Below the pieces are notes generated by a model. The model saw only the letters and a program-made list of their open reading frames with translations. It searched no databases and was not told where the DNA came from. A stretch of DNA of 64,000 bases from Myxococcus sp. RHSTA-1-4 (lineage in GTDB: Bacteria; Myxococcota; Myxococcia; Myxococcales; Myxococcaceae), in the NCBI RefSeq assembly GCF_020037125.1, contig NZ_JAIQDG010000001.1, positions 620,001-684,000 of the forward strand, given 5' to 3'. The position numbers and the translations under genes are program-made. Shown piece after piece: positions 1-9,109 of the stretch (the stretch's first letter is position 1; each line of letters opens with the position of its first letter).

Positions 1-2
1 GC

Positions 3-425
3 AATGGCAAGCACGGCAGGGAGGTGACGGTGCTGCGGCTGGACCTGGGCATGACGCTTCCGCCGGAGCTGACGCTGTCGCCCGAGGGACTCGGCGACAA
101 GTTCCTCAAGCTGTTCGGCGGGAAGGACGAGGAGGTGGGCGACGAGGAGCTCGACAGGGCACTCGACGTGAAGCGCCTCTCGCCCGAGTCGCGCGCCGCG
201 CTCCGTGCACCTCGGGTGCGAGAGCACCTGCTGAGCCTGCATGCCCGGTGCGCGCGGTTCTCCATCGAGGCAGGGCTCCTGGAGGCGGAGTGGCGCGGTG
301 TGCCTGACACCGTCGACGCGCTGGAGGCGCTGGTGGCTCCAGCGCTCCGTCTGGCCGAGGCGCTGCACGAAGCCGCGGGCAAGCACCGCGAGTCCACGGG
401 CCAGACCTCGCCAGGAGCGCGATAG
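3..425 (+). CDS. Hypothetical protein, 5' end outside the window
   Basis: The reading frame is open from the first bases, so the GTG at 24 is probably internal and the true start lies upstream. The visible 140 residues are hydrophilic and mostly helical by composition, with a short Lys/Glu-rich acidic patch near residues 35-50 and no signal peptide or membrane segment in this part. I do not recognise the family and infer no function. The stop is followed by about 150 bases before the next gene on the same strand, so co-transcription cannot be judged. Confidence 0.6.
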   Translation, partial: NGKHGREVTVLRLDLGMTLPPELTLSPEGLGDKFLKLFGGKDEEVGDEELDRALDVKRLSPESRAALRAPRVREHLLSLHARCARFSIEAGLLEAEWRGVPDTVDALEALVAPALRLAEALHEAAGKHRESTGQTSPGAR

Positions 426-573
426 GGACGGCCCCCGCCACTGCTTCCCCACGAGCAGGTGCTACCGCACCAGGCTCCCACCTCGGAGCCCGGCCAGGCC
501 GGGGCGCTCCTGTCCGTCTGAATAATTCCGAGCGCGCGAGCGTCGGATGCCGCGTTCTTCAGGAGGGGTCACC

Positions 574-1872
574 GTGGTGAGCAACCGGAATGGACGCATG
601 AACGTCCTGGTCGCGGCGCTGCTCGTCGCGTCGCTTGCGCACGCCGATGGCGTCGAGCGCCGCATCAACAAGCCGGACACCCCGGCGCGCTTGCACGCGG
701 TGACCACGATGCTGCCGATGGAGAACGGCGGCTTCGTCACCGTGGGTTTCTCGACCCTGCGTGTGCTCGCCCCCGGCGCGAAGCAGTTCACCACGGTGCA
801 CCGGATCCCGAAGGACAACCTGTACCGCGTCGCCTCGAACGAAGCAGGCGACGTCCTCGCGGCCTGGGAGAATGACCCGTCGCTGCACCTCTTCAAGGGA
901 CCGGCGAGGCAGCACGTGACGCTCCCGAAGCCACGGCCGCCCACCGAGGAGATTCGCAGCGCTCAGGTGGAGTACCTCGCATTCCTCCCGAATGGGCGCG
1001 ACGCGCTGGTGCACATGGAGGGACGAAAGGCGCCGCGCGGCGAGGTGAGTATCGTGTACCGCGTGCCGCTCGACGGCGGCGCTCCCGAGCTGCTCTACCG
1101 CGTGGACGACGCCCGCCAGCTCCACATGGCTCGCGACGTCGCGGTGTACGTCATTCCAGAGAGACCGGGCCAGATGTGCGAGCACCTCAGGTGCGACCCG
1201 GTCCGGCAGGTCGTCGCGTACGAACTGAACGGCAGGGGCGTCAAGCAGACGGTCCTGGTTCACGGCCCGGACATGAAGCTTGAGAATGCGCGGATGATTT
1301 GGGGCAACCGGGACGGGCGCATCTTCCTCGAGCTGAGCCTCCCCAGGAACGAGCGCGCCGTGCTCCGGTGGAAACCGGGCCAGCCGAAGGCCGACGTCCG
1401 GCCCTTCGCCAGGTCCTTGTCCAGCAGCGAACGCCTCTTCGCGACGAACGACGGGGACGTGCTCCGGCTGCTCAACGACGAGGAGGAGGCGCTCACCCTC
1501 CATCGCCATATGCCCGACGGAAGGCAGCAGAGCATCCGGCTGCTCGCCTCGCACGACCCGGACATCATCGACTACAGCGTGCACGCGCTCGGGATGCGGA
1601 ACAGCGGCGCGTTGTGGCTGCACTGGGGCGACTTCATCTTTCTCTTCGACCGCGACCTGGCCAGACCACCGCGCGCGTACAACATCGAGCCGCTGCTCAC
1701 GCGTCACACGGAGTGGGCGGACGTCGCCGTGTACGTCAAGGAGCCCGAGGCGCTGTGGATGGGCATCGAGGTGAGGCGCTCACGTGACTTCGTCCGGGTG
1801 AGCTTTTCCGAGCTCGAGAAGGGCGCGAAGGCCTGGAACCCGGTGCGGGCCGCCGACACCGGGCTGGACTGA
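574..1872 (+). CDS. Exported hypothetical protein
   Basis: A protein of 432 residues. The GTG at 574 is chosen because an AGGAGGGG ribosome site (561-568) lies six bases upstream; an in-frame ATG at 598 is the alternative. With either start there is an N-terminal signal peptide with hydrophobic core VLVAALLVASL and an Ala-His-Ala cleavage site, so the product is exported. The rest is hydrophilic with recurring beta-strand-like segments and Gly/Asp turns, which suggests a propeller-like or solenoid fold, but I do not recognise a named family. A strong hairpin follows the stop. Its downstream neighbour is convergent, so it is probably transcribed alone. Confidence 0.75.
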   Translation: MVSNRNGRMNVLVAALLVASLAHADGVERRINKPDTPARLHAVTTMLPMENGGFVTVGFSTLRVLAPGAKQFTTVHRIPKDNLYRVASNEAGDVLAAWENDPSLHLFKGPARQHVTLPKPRPPTEEIRSAQVEYLAFLPNGRDALVHMEGRKAPRGEVSIVYRVPLDGGAPELLYRVDDARQLHMARDVAVYVIPERPGQMCEHLRCDPVRQVVAYELNGRGVKQTVLVHGPDMKLENARMIWGNRDGRIFLELSLPRNERAVLRWKPGQPKADVRPFARSLSSSERLFATNDGDVLRLLNDEEEALTLHRHMPDGRQQSIRLLASHDPDIIDYSVHALGMRNSGALWLHWGDFIFLFDRDLARPPRAYNIEPLLTRHTEWADVAVYVKEPEALWMGIEVRRSRDFVRVSFSELEKGAKAWNPVRAADTGLD

Positions 1873-1880
1873 CGCGACGC

Positions 1881-1910
1881 ACGCCAGGGCCCACCGGCCG
1901 GCCCTGGCGT
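1881..1910. terminator. Bidirectional hairpin terminator
   Basis: A perfect 11-bp inverted repeat, ACGCCAGGGCC at 1881-1891 and its complement at 1900-1910, with an 8-base loop. It sits between two convergent genes (ending at 1872 and 1992). There is no T-run, which is common in high-GC genomes. The placement supports a shared terminator. Confidence 0.6.
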
Positions 1911-1991
1911 ACGTGAAGGGATATGCGCTCTTGCCGGACCTGTTGCGCTGCTCCCTGGGGACGCTCGCTCACGTCATGGCCACCGCTCCTT

Positions 1992-2849
1992 CTACTGCTC
2001 GAAGCAGATGAGCCGGGAAGTAGAGTAGCAGGGCTGGTTCATCTGCGAGGAATAGGGTCCGCCCTCGGTCCACGTCGTCGTGGTGGAATTCGCGAAGCCC
2101 ACTCCACCGACGTGGTACTCGCCCCCTGCCTGGTTTGGCGGGTTGCCCGTCCAGTCCACGCAGGTCGCAGGCTCTTGAAGGCCGGAGAAGTTCTTCCAGC
2201 TCGCTACCGTCCCCGCCTTCGTGGAGCCCGTCCAGACGGACGCCGACTCGCGCTTCCCATTGTAATAGAAGGACGTTTCTCCTCCACGCTCATCGTACTC
2301 GATGGGATTGATGGGCCCGGTGAGGAAGTTGGTCTTGTTGTTGAAGACGAGCTCGCCCTTCATGTTCCTCCAGGGGCCAACATCACTGATCCGGTCCACG
2401 GCATTGACGGCTGAGGCCGAGAGCCATGCTTTCCAGACTCCCCCGAGGTTGACGCTGTCCGCCGCTCGGGCACACAGCTTGTCAGCGCTATCGAGCCCGT
2501 CGACTCCGTCAGCCACGGCCTTGAGATTGCCGTCGTAGCTGTTCCGCGTGATGAACACTCGCTTGAACTGGGTGCCTGCATCCGCGGGACTGGCCGCTTC
2601 GCATCTTCCTGACGAAGTGCAGGTCTGCGACGTGCTGCAGACAATGCAGGCCGCTCCGCTCGAACCACATGCCGACATGGTGATGCCCGTCTCACACCGA
2701 TCGCCATTGCAACAGCCGCCGCAGTTGCTCCCGTTGCAAGTGCTGCCGGAGGGGACGTCAGGCGGGTCTGTATCCTTGCTCTCGGTGCCGGGCTGAGAAC
2801 CACAAGCCGTCACGAACAAGAGCGCCAGGGAAAGGGTCGTTGTCTTCAT
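1992..2849 (-). CDS. Lipoprotein with DUF1554-like (C-type-lectin-fold) domain
   Basis: A 285-residue protein. The start is the ATG at 2849, preceded by GGAG; an in-frame ATG ten codons upstream is less likely. Residues 1-16 form a lipoprotein signal ending in a lipobox (FVTAC), so it should be anchored in a membrane. A Cys-rich stretch (about residues 30-85) is followed by a C-terminal region starting near KRVFITRNSY that contains LCARAAD and GGVWKAWLS. These resemble the DUF1554 domain described from Leptospira and deltaproteobacteria, which is related to endostatin/C-type-lectin folds. It lies 26 bases after the kelch lipoprotein gene on the same strand, so the two probably form an operon. 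Function unknown; surface binding is a guess. Confidence 0.75.
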   Translation of the reverse strand: MKTTTLSLALLFVTACGSQPGTESKDTDPPDVPSGSTCNGSNCGGCCNGDRCETGITMSACGSSGAACIVCSTSQTCTSSGRCEAASPADAGTQFKRVFITRNSYDGNLKAVADGVDGLDSADKLCARAADSVNLGGVWKAWLSASAVNAVDRISDVGPWRNMKGELVFNNKTNFLTGPINPIEYDERGGETSFYYNGKRESASVWTGSTKAGTVASWKNFSGLQEPATCVDWTGNPPNQAGGEYHVGGVGFANSTTTTWTEGGPYSSQMNQPCYSTSRLICFEQ

Positions 2850-2875
2850 TGAGAATCTCCGTCCCAGAATGGGAT

Positions 2876-4234
2876 TCATGGCGTTAGCACCTCGACCTTG
2901 TCTGATGAGTACTCGCTGAAATTGGGTGCCTCGGCGCCGCCGATGACCCAGATCCTACCGTCGGCCGTTCTGACCGCCGCCGTTCCACGACGCGCCGTTG
3001 GCATGCTCGCGGCGCTCTTCCACTGACGCCCGAGCACGTCGTAGACGAGGGTGTAACCCAGGTCGCCACTTCCAGCGTTACCACCAAAGACATACACACG
3101 ACCCGAGGGACCCGGGGCGGCCGAAGCGTCCGCGTTCGCAAACGGCATCTGCGGCAGCGTCGACCAGCCACCCATCGACGCATCAAACATTTCCGCGGAA
3201 GCGGTTCGGCCGCCGCCCGAAGGAAACCCACCCGCCACGAAGATGCGCCCATCAGGTAGCTGCGCCGAGGCGTGGCTGTTCCTCCCCGTGACCATGGGGG
3301 TCGGAGCAGCGGTCCATGTCGACTGCGATGGCGAGAAGATGACGGGGGTGGCCAGCGTGGTGATGGGATTCACGCTGATGCCGCCGGACACCATGATGCT
3401 CTCATTGGCCAGGACTGCCGATGATGCACCCATTCGGCCGTCCGGGAGCTCCGGCAGGTTCGTCCACTGCTGGGCCGTGAAGTCGTAGACCTCGGCTGTC
3501 TTCGAAACGCCGTCGACGAACGGAGAGCTGCTGGCGTCGTATTGCCCGCCGAAGACGTAGAGGCGGCCGTCCCGTCCGATGACGGCCGAATGGCCGTATC
3601 GAGCACGGTTCATCGGAGGAGCAGTGGTCCAACTGTCTGTTTGCGGGTTGTAGACCTCGACCACCGAGGAGGCTCCGTCTCCATGGGTGAAGCCCCCGAT
3701 GACCCAGATGCGCCCATCCGGGCCAACAACCGCCGCGGGAGAAAGTCGAGGCGTCGGAAGGGGAGCCTTCGTCGACCACACCCCCGGCAGGCAGTACGTC
3801 TGGTCGCACGTCGTGCCGGCTGCGCAATCCGCCTGCTTCGAGCAGTGCCTTCCCGCGGCACAAGCCGCGCAGGTTCCGCCGCAGTCGACATCGCCTTCGC
3901 CCGGGTCCTTCATGCCGTTCTGGCAGAGCGGTACGCCGCACTGACCCGGTACGCCGGCACCGCCGCACGATTCCCCTGAGTCACAGCCGCACGCGAGGGT
4001 GTCACCGCAGCCATCATCCAACTGGCCACAGCTCACCTGGTCACAGGTGCGCGGAGTACAGCCCGCATCGGCCGCGTCACCGCCAGCATCGGTGGCACCA
4101 CCGTCCATGGACCCACTGTCTGGCCCCCGTGCGTGACTCCCGCCGTCTTCCGCCCCGGCCTGAACGGTGAGGTCGCACCCCCAGAGCATCGCGAGGAGGC
4201 TCGCCACGGCTACGAAGTTCTGGCCTCTTGTCAT
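2876..4234 (-). CDS. Kelch-repeat lipoprotein
   Basis: A 452-residue protein. The ATG at 4234 follows a GGGAGAGG ribosome site. The N-terminus is a lipoprotein signal (core VAVASLLAML, lipobox LWGC). Residues about 30-60 are a Gly/Asp/Ser-rich linker typical of myxobacterial surface lipoproteins. Residues about 60-140 are Cys-rich and contain repeated DCGGTC/CGQL-type segments. The C-terminal 290 residues hold six kelch motifs, each with a (V/Y)xxGG strand followed about 20 residues later by a conserved Trp, and together they should form one beta-propeller. Kelch propellers bind proteins or sugars and no catalytic residues are evident. It is the first gene of a two-gene minus-strand unit with the DUF1554-like lipoprotein. 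Confidence 0.85.
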   Translation of the reverse strand: MTRGQNFVAVASLLAMLWGCDLTVQAGAEDGGSHARGPDSGSMDGGATDAGGDAADAGCTPRTCDQVSCGQLDDGCGDTLACGCDSGESCGGAGVPGQCGVPLCQNGMKDPGEGDVDCGGTCAACAAGRHCSKQADCAAGTTCDQTYCLPGVWSTKAPLPTPRLSPAAVVGPDGRIWVIGGFTHGDGASSVVEVYNPQTDSWTTAPPMNRARYGHSAVIGRDGRLYVFGGQYDASSSPFVDGVSKTAEVYDFTAQQWTNLPELPDGRMGASSAVLANESIMVSGGISVNPITTLATPVIFSPSQSTWTAAPTPMVTGRNSHASAQLPDGRIFVAGGFPSGGGRTASAEMFDASMGGWSTLPQMPFANADASAAPGPSGRVYVFGGNAGSGDLGYTLVYDVLGRQWKSAASMPTARRGTAAVRTADGRIWVIGGAEAPNFSEYSSDKVEVLTP

Positions 4235-4380
4235 GTCCTCTCCCGCGAATTCCCAGGGCCTCCAACGCACTCGAGGCCGTTCGGGCGAGGTATTGGAACG
4301 GAGTGGCGGCATTTATCTCGAAATCGGGGTTCGTTCTCATGAGGCCAGCCAACAGGTACGCGTGGTAAGAGGGCCACACC

Positions 4381-5358
4381 GTGCTTGTGGCCGTGACCCG
4401 GGCGTTGGGTGTCGCCCTGCTTTCACTCGTGGTGCTCGCGCCTTGGGAGACCAGGGCTGACGGCCGACCTGTCACCCTGACCTACGTCGTGGAGGCCGGA
4501 CCCGAGCGCTGTCCCGATGAAAGATGGGTTCGACAAGCGGTAGCCGCCCGCCTTGGATTCGACCCATTCCGGCCCGACGGCGACACCCGAATCGAAGCGA
4601 GGATTCGAAGGACCGAGCAGGGCCTTGCAGCGAGCCTCGAGGTAACGACGCGCGAGGGCCAGAGAATCGGCCGCCGGCACTTCACCTCTCCGACGGGGGA
4701 CTGCCTCGAGCTGGCATCGGCGATGGAGCTGGCCATGGCCATCGCTGTCGACCCACGGTACCTCTCCCGGCCAGCCGCCCCCCCTCCTCCTCCCCCTCCT
4801 GCCCCGGAGCCCCATCTCGTAGAGCCCACGAAGAACGCGGCGCCGCCCCTGGTGCCACCGCGGCCCGGAGCCCCGGTGCAGGTCCGGGCGGGGGCCGGCG
4901 TCCTGGCCGCCGCCGGAGTCTCTCCGGCCGTCGTTCCGAGTGTCCTCATCCAGGTGTCGATGCGATGGCCCAGGTTCAGCATCGGACTCGATGGCAGAGC
5001 TGACATCGCCAGCAATTTCTCTGTCGGCAGCGGTCAGGTTTCCTCGTCGGCCCTCCTGGGCACGGTGGTTCCCTGCCTCCACGTCGGCCGATTCGGAGCA
5101 TGCGGCCTGCTCTCCATGGGCGCCATCCAGGTGACCGGGGAGATCGGCCAGCAACGGAGGGAGACCAGTCCCCTCGTTCTCGCGGGCGGTAGGGTACAAG
5201 CGGAGCTGCCGCTCTCGAAGTCGCTCTACGTTCAACCCTTTCTCGATTTTCAGGCGGTGCTGACACGGACGACCATTCTGTCCGGGGAGCAGCCGGTCTG
5301 GGTGACCTCGCCGGTGGCGGGAGCAGCGGGTCTCACCCTGGCGTTGCGGTTTCTCTGA
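4381..5358 (+). CDS. Exported envelope protein with proline-rich linker
   Basis: A 325-residue protein starting at GTG 4381, with AGAGGG about ten bases upstream. The first 27 residues are a signal peptide. Residues about 28-125 form a conserved soluble region with CPDERWVRQAV and a Cys before LELASAMELAM. Residues about 128-165 are a proline-rich linker with runs of six prolines. The last 160 residues have Gly-rich alternating hydrophobic patterns that suggest beta-strands, possibly an outer-membrane barrel-like module. I have seen this arrangement in myxobacterial genomes but know no function. It precedes the sigma-factor gene by 31 bases and may share its transcript, so a role in the same envelope response is possible. 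Confidence 0.7.
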   Translation: MLVAVTRALGVALLSLVVLAPWETRADGRPVTLTYVVEAGPERCPDERWVRQAVAARLGFDPFRPDGDTRIEARIRRTEQGLAASLEVTTREGQRIGRRHFTSPTGDCLELASAMELAMAIAVDPRYLSRPAAPPPPPPPAPEPHLVEPTKNAAPPLVPPRPGAPVQVRAGAGVLAAAGVSPAVVPSVLIQVSMRWPRFSIGLDGRADIASNFSVGSGQVSSSALLGTVVPCLHVGRFGACGLLSMGAIQVTGEIGQQRRETSPLVLAGGRVQAELPLSKSLYVQPFLDFQAVLTRTTILSGEQPVWVTSPVAGAAGLTLALRFL

Positions 5359-5389
5359 TGAAGTCGCCGCCCGTCCTGCAATACGTCCA

Positions 5390-5932
5390 ATGATGGATGG
5401 CGCCGCCCCAGATGGCCGCAGCATGGGCCTCGAGCAGATCTACAGCGCAGAGCTGCCGTACGTGTACAGCTTCCTCTACCGGCTCGGCTGCCGGAACATC
5501 GAGCTGGAAGACCTCGCACACGACGTCTTTGTCACCGCGATGCGGCGCTGGAACACCTACGACTCCAGCCGCCCGGTCCGGCCCTGGCTGTTCGGCATCG
5601 CCTTCCGAGTCGTGGTGGATGCCAGGCGCCGAAGAACGGCCCAGCGGGAAGTGATTCAGGAGCCGCCCGAGGACATTCCCCATGAGGGAGAAGGCGCGGA
5701 GGAGCGGCTGGCTCAGCGAGAGCGGCGCGAGCTCGTGGAAGAAGCCCTCGAGTCCCTCGAGCCAGAGCGCCGGGCAGTGTTCGTGATGTACGAGCTGGAG
5801 GGGATACCCGCTGCGCAAATCGCCGAGGCGATGGGAACGCCAGTGCCGACCACCTACTCACGCCTCCGCATCGGCCGAGAGGAATTCACAGCGGCCGTGC
5901 GCCGCATTCAACTTCGGCGAGGTGAGCCATGA
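5390..5932 (+). CDS. ECF-type RNA polymerase sigma factor
   Basis: A 180-residue protein of usual ECF size. Region 2 (about residues 15-75) contains LEDLAHDVFVTAMRRW and RPWLFGIAFRVVVDARRR, the -10 recognition and core-binding segments. An acidic linker follows. Region 4 (about 115-170) contains LEPERRAVFVMYELEG and a helix-turn-helix ending in TTYSRLRIGREEF. The ribosome site is weak; ATG at 5390 or 5393 or a later one at 5423 are all possible. Its stop overlaps the start of the next gene by four bases (ATGA), so expression is translationally coupled to a membrane protein that is probably its regulator. Confidence 0.92.
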   Translation: MMDGAAPDGRSMGLEQIYSAELPYVYSFLYRLGCRNIELEDLAHDVFVTAMRRWNTYDSSRPVRPWLFGIAFRVVVDARRRRTAQREVIQEPPEDIPHEGEGAEERLAQRERRELVEEALESLEPERRAVFVMYELEGIPAAQIAEAMGTPVPTTYSRLRIGREEFTAAVRRIQLRRGEP

Positions 5933-6669
5933 CGGAACCCGACCTCAAGCCTCTTCCCGCCGACATCCAGGACCTCCTGAGGTCCGCACCCCGGCCAGTC
6001 CCTCCGGCCGGCTTCGAGGCCGCGGTGCTGACCCGCCTCGAGGCCAGCCTGGATGCCGCTCCCGGAGGGACGCCGCCCAGCTCCATGGGAGCGGGCGGTA
6101 TGACCACCGCCACGCTGTCCAGGATGGGAACGTGGGGTATTCCCGTGAGCGTGTTCGCCCTCCTCACGGGCCTCGCTGGCGGGTTGCTCGTCGGGAAGAA
6201 CATGGCACCGCCGGTTTCACCCGCGCCGATGGTTGAGCTCCCCCAGCGAAACACCCTGTCCGTCCTCGAGCCCCCGCCCAGCATCATCGCTCCGCCGGTT
6301 GCTCTGGAGATGCCACGGCCTCCAAGCGCCCCCACTCCACAGCGCCCTCGGCAGGCTTCCAAGGTCAAAGCCCAACCGGAGCCCCTGCGCCCCGAGCGGG
6401 ACCTTGCGCTCGCGGATGAGCGAGGCTTGATTGAGATTGCTCGAACCGCCCTGGCAAGACGCGACACCGCGAGAGCTTTGGAGGCCATCGAAGACCATGC
6501 CAGCCGATTTCCACGGGGTCAGCTCGTGGAAGAACGAGAGAGCCTCTGGGTGCAGGCGCTGGTCAATGCGGGAAACCTCGAGGGCGCTCGGCGGAGGGCC
6601 ACCGAATTCCGTCGCAGCTTCCCCGAGAGCATGCTGCTGCCCGCCGTCGACGCCGCCCTCGAGAAGTAG
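5929..6669 (+). CDS. Single-pass membrane protein, likely regulator of the upstream sigma factor
   Basis: A 246-residue protein. The N-terminal 65 residues are cytoplasmic and carry no zinc-finger Cys/His motif. One transmembrane helix lies at about residues 69-89. A proline-rich stretch (about 90-145) leads to a helical C-terminal region (about 155-246) with TPR-like pattern (IARTALARRDTARALEAI, VQALVNAGNLEGARRRA). Position directly after an ECF sigma factor with an ATGA overlap is the classic anti-sigma arrangement. I infer that role from context. It belongs to no anti-sigma family that I can name. Confidence 0.7.
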   Translation: MTEPDLKPLPADIQDLLRSAPRPVPPAGFEAAVLTRLEASLDAAPGGTPPSSMGAGGMTTATLSRMGTWGIPVSVFALLTGLAGGLLVGKNMAPPVSPAPMVELPQRNTLSVLEPPPSIIAPPVALEMPRPPSAPTPQRPRQASKVKAQPEPLRPERDLALADERGLIEIARTALARRDTARALEAIEDHASRFPRGQLVEERESLWVQALVNAGNLEGARRRATEFRRSFPESMLLPAVDAALEK

Positions 6670-6774
6670 CGGCCCGAACGCCTTCAGGAACGGGCACGGG
6701 GCATGACTCATCGCGGGCCAGGAGCCTGTCCCGCCCCCCCTGGGAAGCGCTTCGGGTTCGGGCAGAATGCGCCC

Positions 6775-7917
6775 ATGCGAAGAATCCTGACCGTGCTCCT
6801 CGTCCTGCTGGTGGCCCTTGCCGCCTACCTGCTGCTGTGGCCCGTTCCCATCGAGCCGGTGGTGTGGAGTGCCCCTCCGGACCCTGGCTACCAGGGGCCC
6901 CATGCGGTGAACCACAAGCTGGCGGGGTTGAATCATCTCGAGCTGGGCGAGGACGTGGGCCCCGAGCACATCGTCGTCCGTGACGGCCACGTCTACGCCG
7001 CCGTGCTCAGCGGCGCCATCCTGCGCCTGGCCCCCGATGGCGCCTCGAGCGAGGTGGTGGTGAACACGGGGGGGCGGCCGCTGGGCTTCGATTTCGATGC
7101 ACAGGGCGACATGATCATCGCGGACCCGATGCGGGGATTGCTCAAGGCCACCCACCTCGGAGCGGACGCGAAGATCGACGTGCTGGCCGCCACGGTGGAT
7201 CACCCCGTGAAGGGAGACCCCATCCTCTATGCAGACGGCGTGGTGGTGGCGCCCGACGGCCGCATCTATTTCACGGACGCCTCGCGCCGCTTCGCTCCGG
7301 CGAAGTGGGGTGGCACCTTCAACGCCAGCGTGCTCGACATCCTCGAGCACCAATGCACCGGACGCCTGCTCGAGTACGAGCCTACGACGAAGACCACGCG
7401 CGTGGTGATGACGGGCCTGTGCTTCCCCAACGGGCTGGCGCTCTCCGAGGACGGGAAGTCCCTGTTCCTCACCGAGACAGGCGAGTACCGCATCTGGAAG
7501 GTGGCCGTGGACGCGAAGGAGCTGGACGCGAAGCAGTTGGCGGCCCAGCCGAGCGAACAGGCCCGGGTGCTGTTCTCCAACCTGCCCGGCTACCCGGACA
7601 ACCTGATGCGCGGACAGGAGGGTCGCATCTGGGTGGGCTTCACCAAGCCTCGCGGCGCCTTCGTGGACAAGGCGGCCGGCAAGCCCTGGCTGCGCGCGCT
7701 CTCGGTGCGGCTGCCCAGGTCCTTGTGGCCCGTGCCGAAGCCCTATGGCCACGTCTTCGCCTTCGACGAGGAGGGCCGTGTGCTCGTGGACATGCAGGAC
7801 CCGAGTGGCGCCTACCCCGAGGCCACCTCCGTGACGGAGACGGCCGACCGGCTCTACATCCAGAGCCTCCACGCGAAGGCCCTGGGATGGGTGGACAAGA
7901 AGGCCGCGGGACTCTGA
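6775..7917 (+). CDS. SMP-30/strictosidine-synthase-like propeller protein
   Basis: A 380-residue protein. The ATG at 6775 is preferred because it starts directly at a hydrophobic N-terminal segment (residues 3-24) that is a signal anchor or signal peptide; an upstream start at 6703 would add a non-hydrophobic extension. The body reads as a six-bladed propeller of the SMP-30/gluconolactonase/strictosidine-synthase-like superfamily, with LYADGVVVAPDGRIYFTDAS and GLCFPNGLALSEDGKSLFLTET, including the PNGLA motif found near the metal site in this superfamily. Substrate is unknown; lactone or ester hydrolysis would be typical. A hairpin follows the stop. Confidence 0.85.
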   Translation: MRRILTVLLVLLVALAAYLLLWPVPIEPVVWSAPPDPGYQGPHAVNHKLAGLNHLELGEDVGPEHIVVRDGHVYAAVLSGAILRLAPDGASSEVVVNTGGRPLGFDFDAQGDMIIADPMRGLLKATHLGADAKIDVLAATVDHPVKGDPILYADGVVVAPDGRIYFTDASRRFAPAKWGGTFNASVLDILEHQCTGRLLEYEPTTKTTRVVMTGLCFPNGLALSEDGKSLFLTETGEYRIWKVAVDAKELDAKQLAAQPSEQARVLFSNLPGYPDNLMRGQEGRIWVGFTKPRGAFVDKAAGKPWLRALSVRLPRSLWPVPKPYGHVFAFDEEGRVLVDMQDPSGAYPEATSVTETADRLYIQSLHAKALGWVDKKAAGL

Positions 7918-7918
7918 A

Positions 7919-7952
7919 GGGACGGAACGAGCCGTGTCTCATCGACCGTCCC
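7919..7952. terminator. Hairpin between convergent genes
   Basis: GGGACGG at 7919-7925 pairs with CCGTCCC at 7946-7952 across a 20-base loop. It fills the 47-base gap between convergent stops at 7917 and 7965. The stem is short, so confidence is moderate. Confidence 0.4.
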
Positions 7953-7964
7953 CTCGCGACGCGC

Positions 7965-8750
7965 TCAATTCATGCTGGCGTTGAGCTGCATGCGGAACCA
8001 ATCGTTCCCGTCGTCCATCACGCCCTGGAGCGAGTACTTCTCGCCCGCCTTCAGGTACAAGGTGGTGCGCACGCTCCGCCCGGCATCAGCCGGCGGCTTG
8101 CCGTCGGCGGTGAAGACGATATCCATGGTCGAGACCTCCACGCCGGTCCGCCTCGCCACCTCGTTCCCCTTCGAGTCCCGGAGGACCAGCGTGGCGGCGT
8201 CGCTGGAGCCTCCCACCACCGCCGATGCACGCAGCTTGGACCCCGGGGTGTTGGAGAAGAACGAAACCGTCGAGACGCCCCGGTCCTTGAAGTCGCGGAA
8301 CCATGAGCCACCCGAGGAGAAATCCTGCACCGCCCGCATCGAGGCCGCGGGCGGGCGCGCCTGACTCCGGCGGGGCCGCTCGGTCCTCCCGGCCCCCTTG
8401 CCCTCGCCGAAGGCATCGGGAGGCCCGTAGGGCTTCTGCGGGTCGGCCTTCACGTTGTTCCAGTGGGTGCGGATCTTCTCCTGCGTCCAGCTCATCGGGT
8501 AGGCAAAGACGCCCTCCCTGACCTCCAGGGGACCGCCCGCGTGGGCCGCGCGAATCAGGTCGGCCTTGTTGGGGTGGTTGGCGGGAATCGCCGCCGAGTC
8601 CTTGAACTTCTCTGCGTTGTAGATGTGCTCATGCGGCAGTCCCTCCAGGGTGACGCCCTTGGCGGGCTTGCTGGAGGGCCCGGAGGCCTTGCTCACGGCG
8701 GGACTGTTGTGGGCCTGGAGCTTCTGAGTCACACGCGACAGAAAAGACAT
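7965..8750 (-). CDS. Hypothetical protein
   Basis: A 261-residue protein. ATG 8750 is preceded by CAGGGA; an upstream in-frame ATG would add a basic 16-residue extension. There is no signal peptide or membrane segment. Residues about 15-60 are Ser/Lys/Pro-rich, about 60-115 contain several His and Trp (GVFAYPMSWTQEKIRTHW), and the last 100 residues look like a beta-sandwich (SFFSNTPGSKLRASAVVGG, TTLYLKAGEKYSLQGVMDDG) similar in style to pre-peptidase C-terminal modules. I do not recognise a specific family. It stands alone, convergent with the SMP-30-like gene. Confidence 0.65.
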   Translation of the reverse strand: MSFLSRVTQKLQAHNSPAVSKASGPSSKPAKGVTLEGLPHEHIYNAEKFKDSAAIPANHPNKADLIRAAHAGGPLEVREGVFAYPMSWTQEKIRTHWNNVKADPQKPYGPPDAFGEGKGAGRTERPRRSQARPPAASMRAVQDFSSGGSWFRDFKDRGVSTVSFFSNTPGSKLRASAVVGGSSDAATLVLRDSKGNEVARRTGVEVSTMDIVFTADGKPPADAGRSVRTTLYLKAGEKYSLQGVMDDGNDWFRMQLNASMN

Positions 8751-9109
8751 TCGATTCCCTGGAAGAAGTTGAGAGCGGGCACGAGCGTGACGCGGCACCC
8801 GCCGGCATTATCGGCAGGGCTTTTCTGGCGTTGCTTTTTCGAGTGCGCCTGGCGGCATCTTGATGCAAGCACGCACGATTTGCGCCCCTCGCTGGGGGCA
8901 CGCAGTTCATGCACATCATCGCGCCGTGACGGTGACCTCCACCTCGCCCCCTGCGCCCGTGTGCCATTTCGCACTGTGAGCAGACTTTCCCAGCCACGCT
9001 TCATGGAAAAGAACCGCGTCCGCGAAATTCGCAATTAACCTTCAAGTCGCGACTTCATTGCTATATCCGACGACTCCCTTCCCATTTCGGGAACCAGGAG
9101 GAGCGTCGA
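8751..9109. other. Non-coding divergent interval
   Basis: 359 bases between divergently transcribed genes. No coding region is convincing here. The right half is more AT-rich than the genome around it, as expected for promoters, and holds a 12-bp palindrome 54 bases before the glucanase gene (listed separately). Confidence 0.5.
9044..9055. promoter_or_regulatory. Candidate operator palindrome upstream of GH16 gene
   Basis: AAGTCGCGACTT is a perfect 12-bp palindrome 54 bases before the ATG of the glucanase gene, followed by TATATC at 9062-9067, which could be a -10 element. No regulator can be named. A palindrome of this length can occur by chance, hence the low confidence. Confidence 0.25.
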
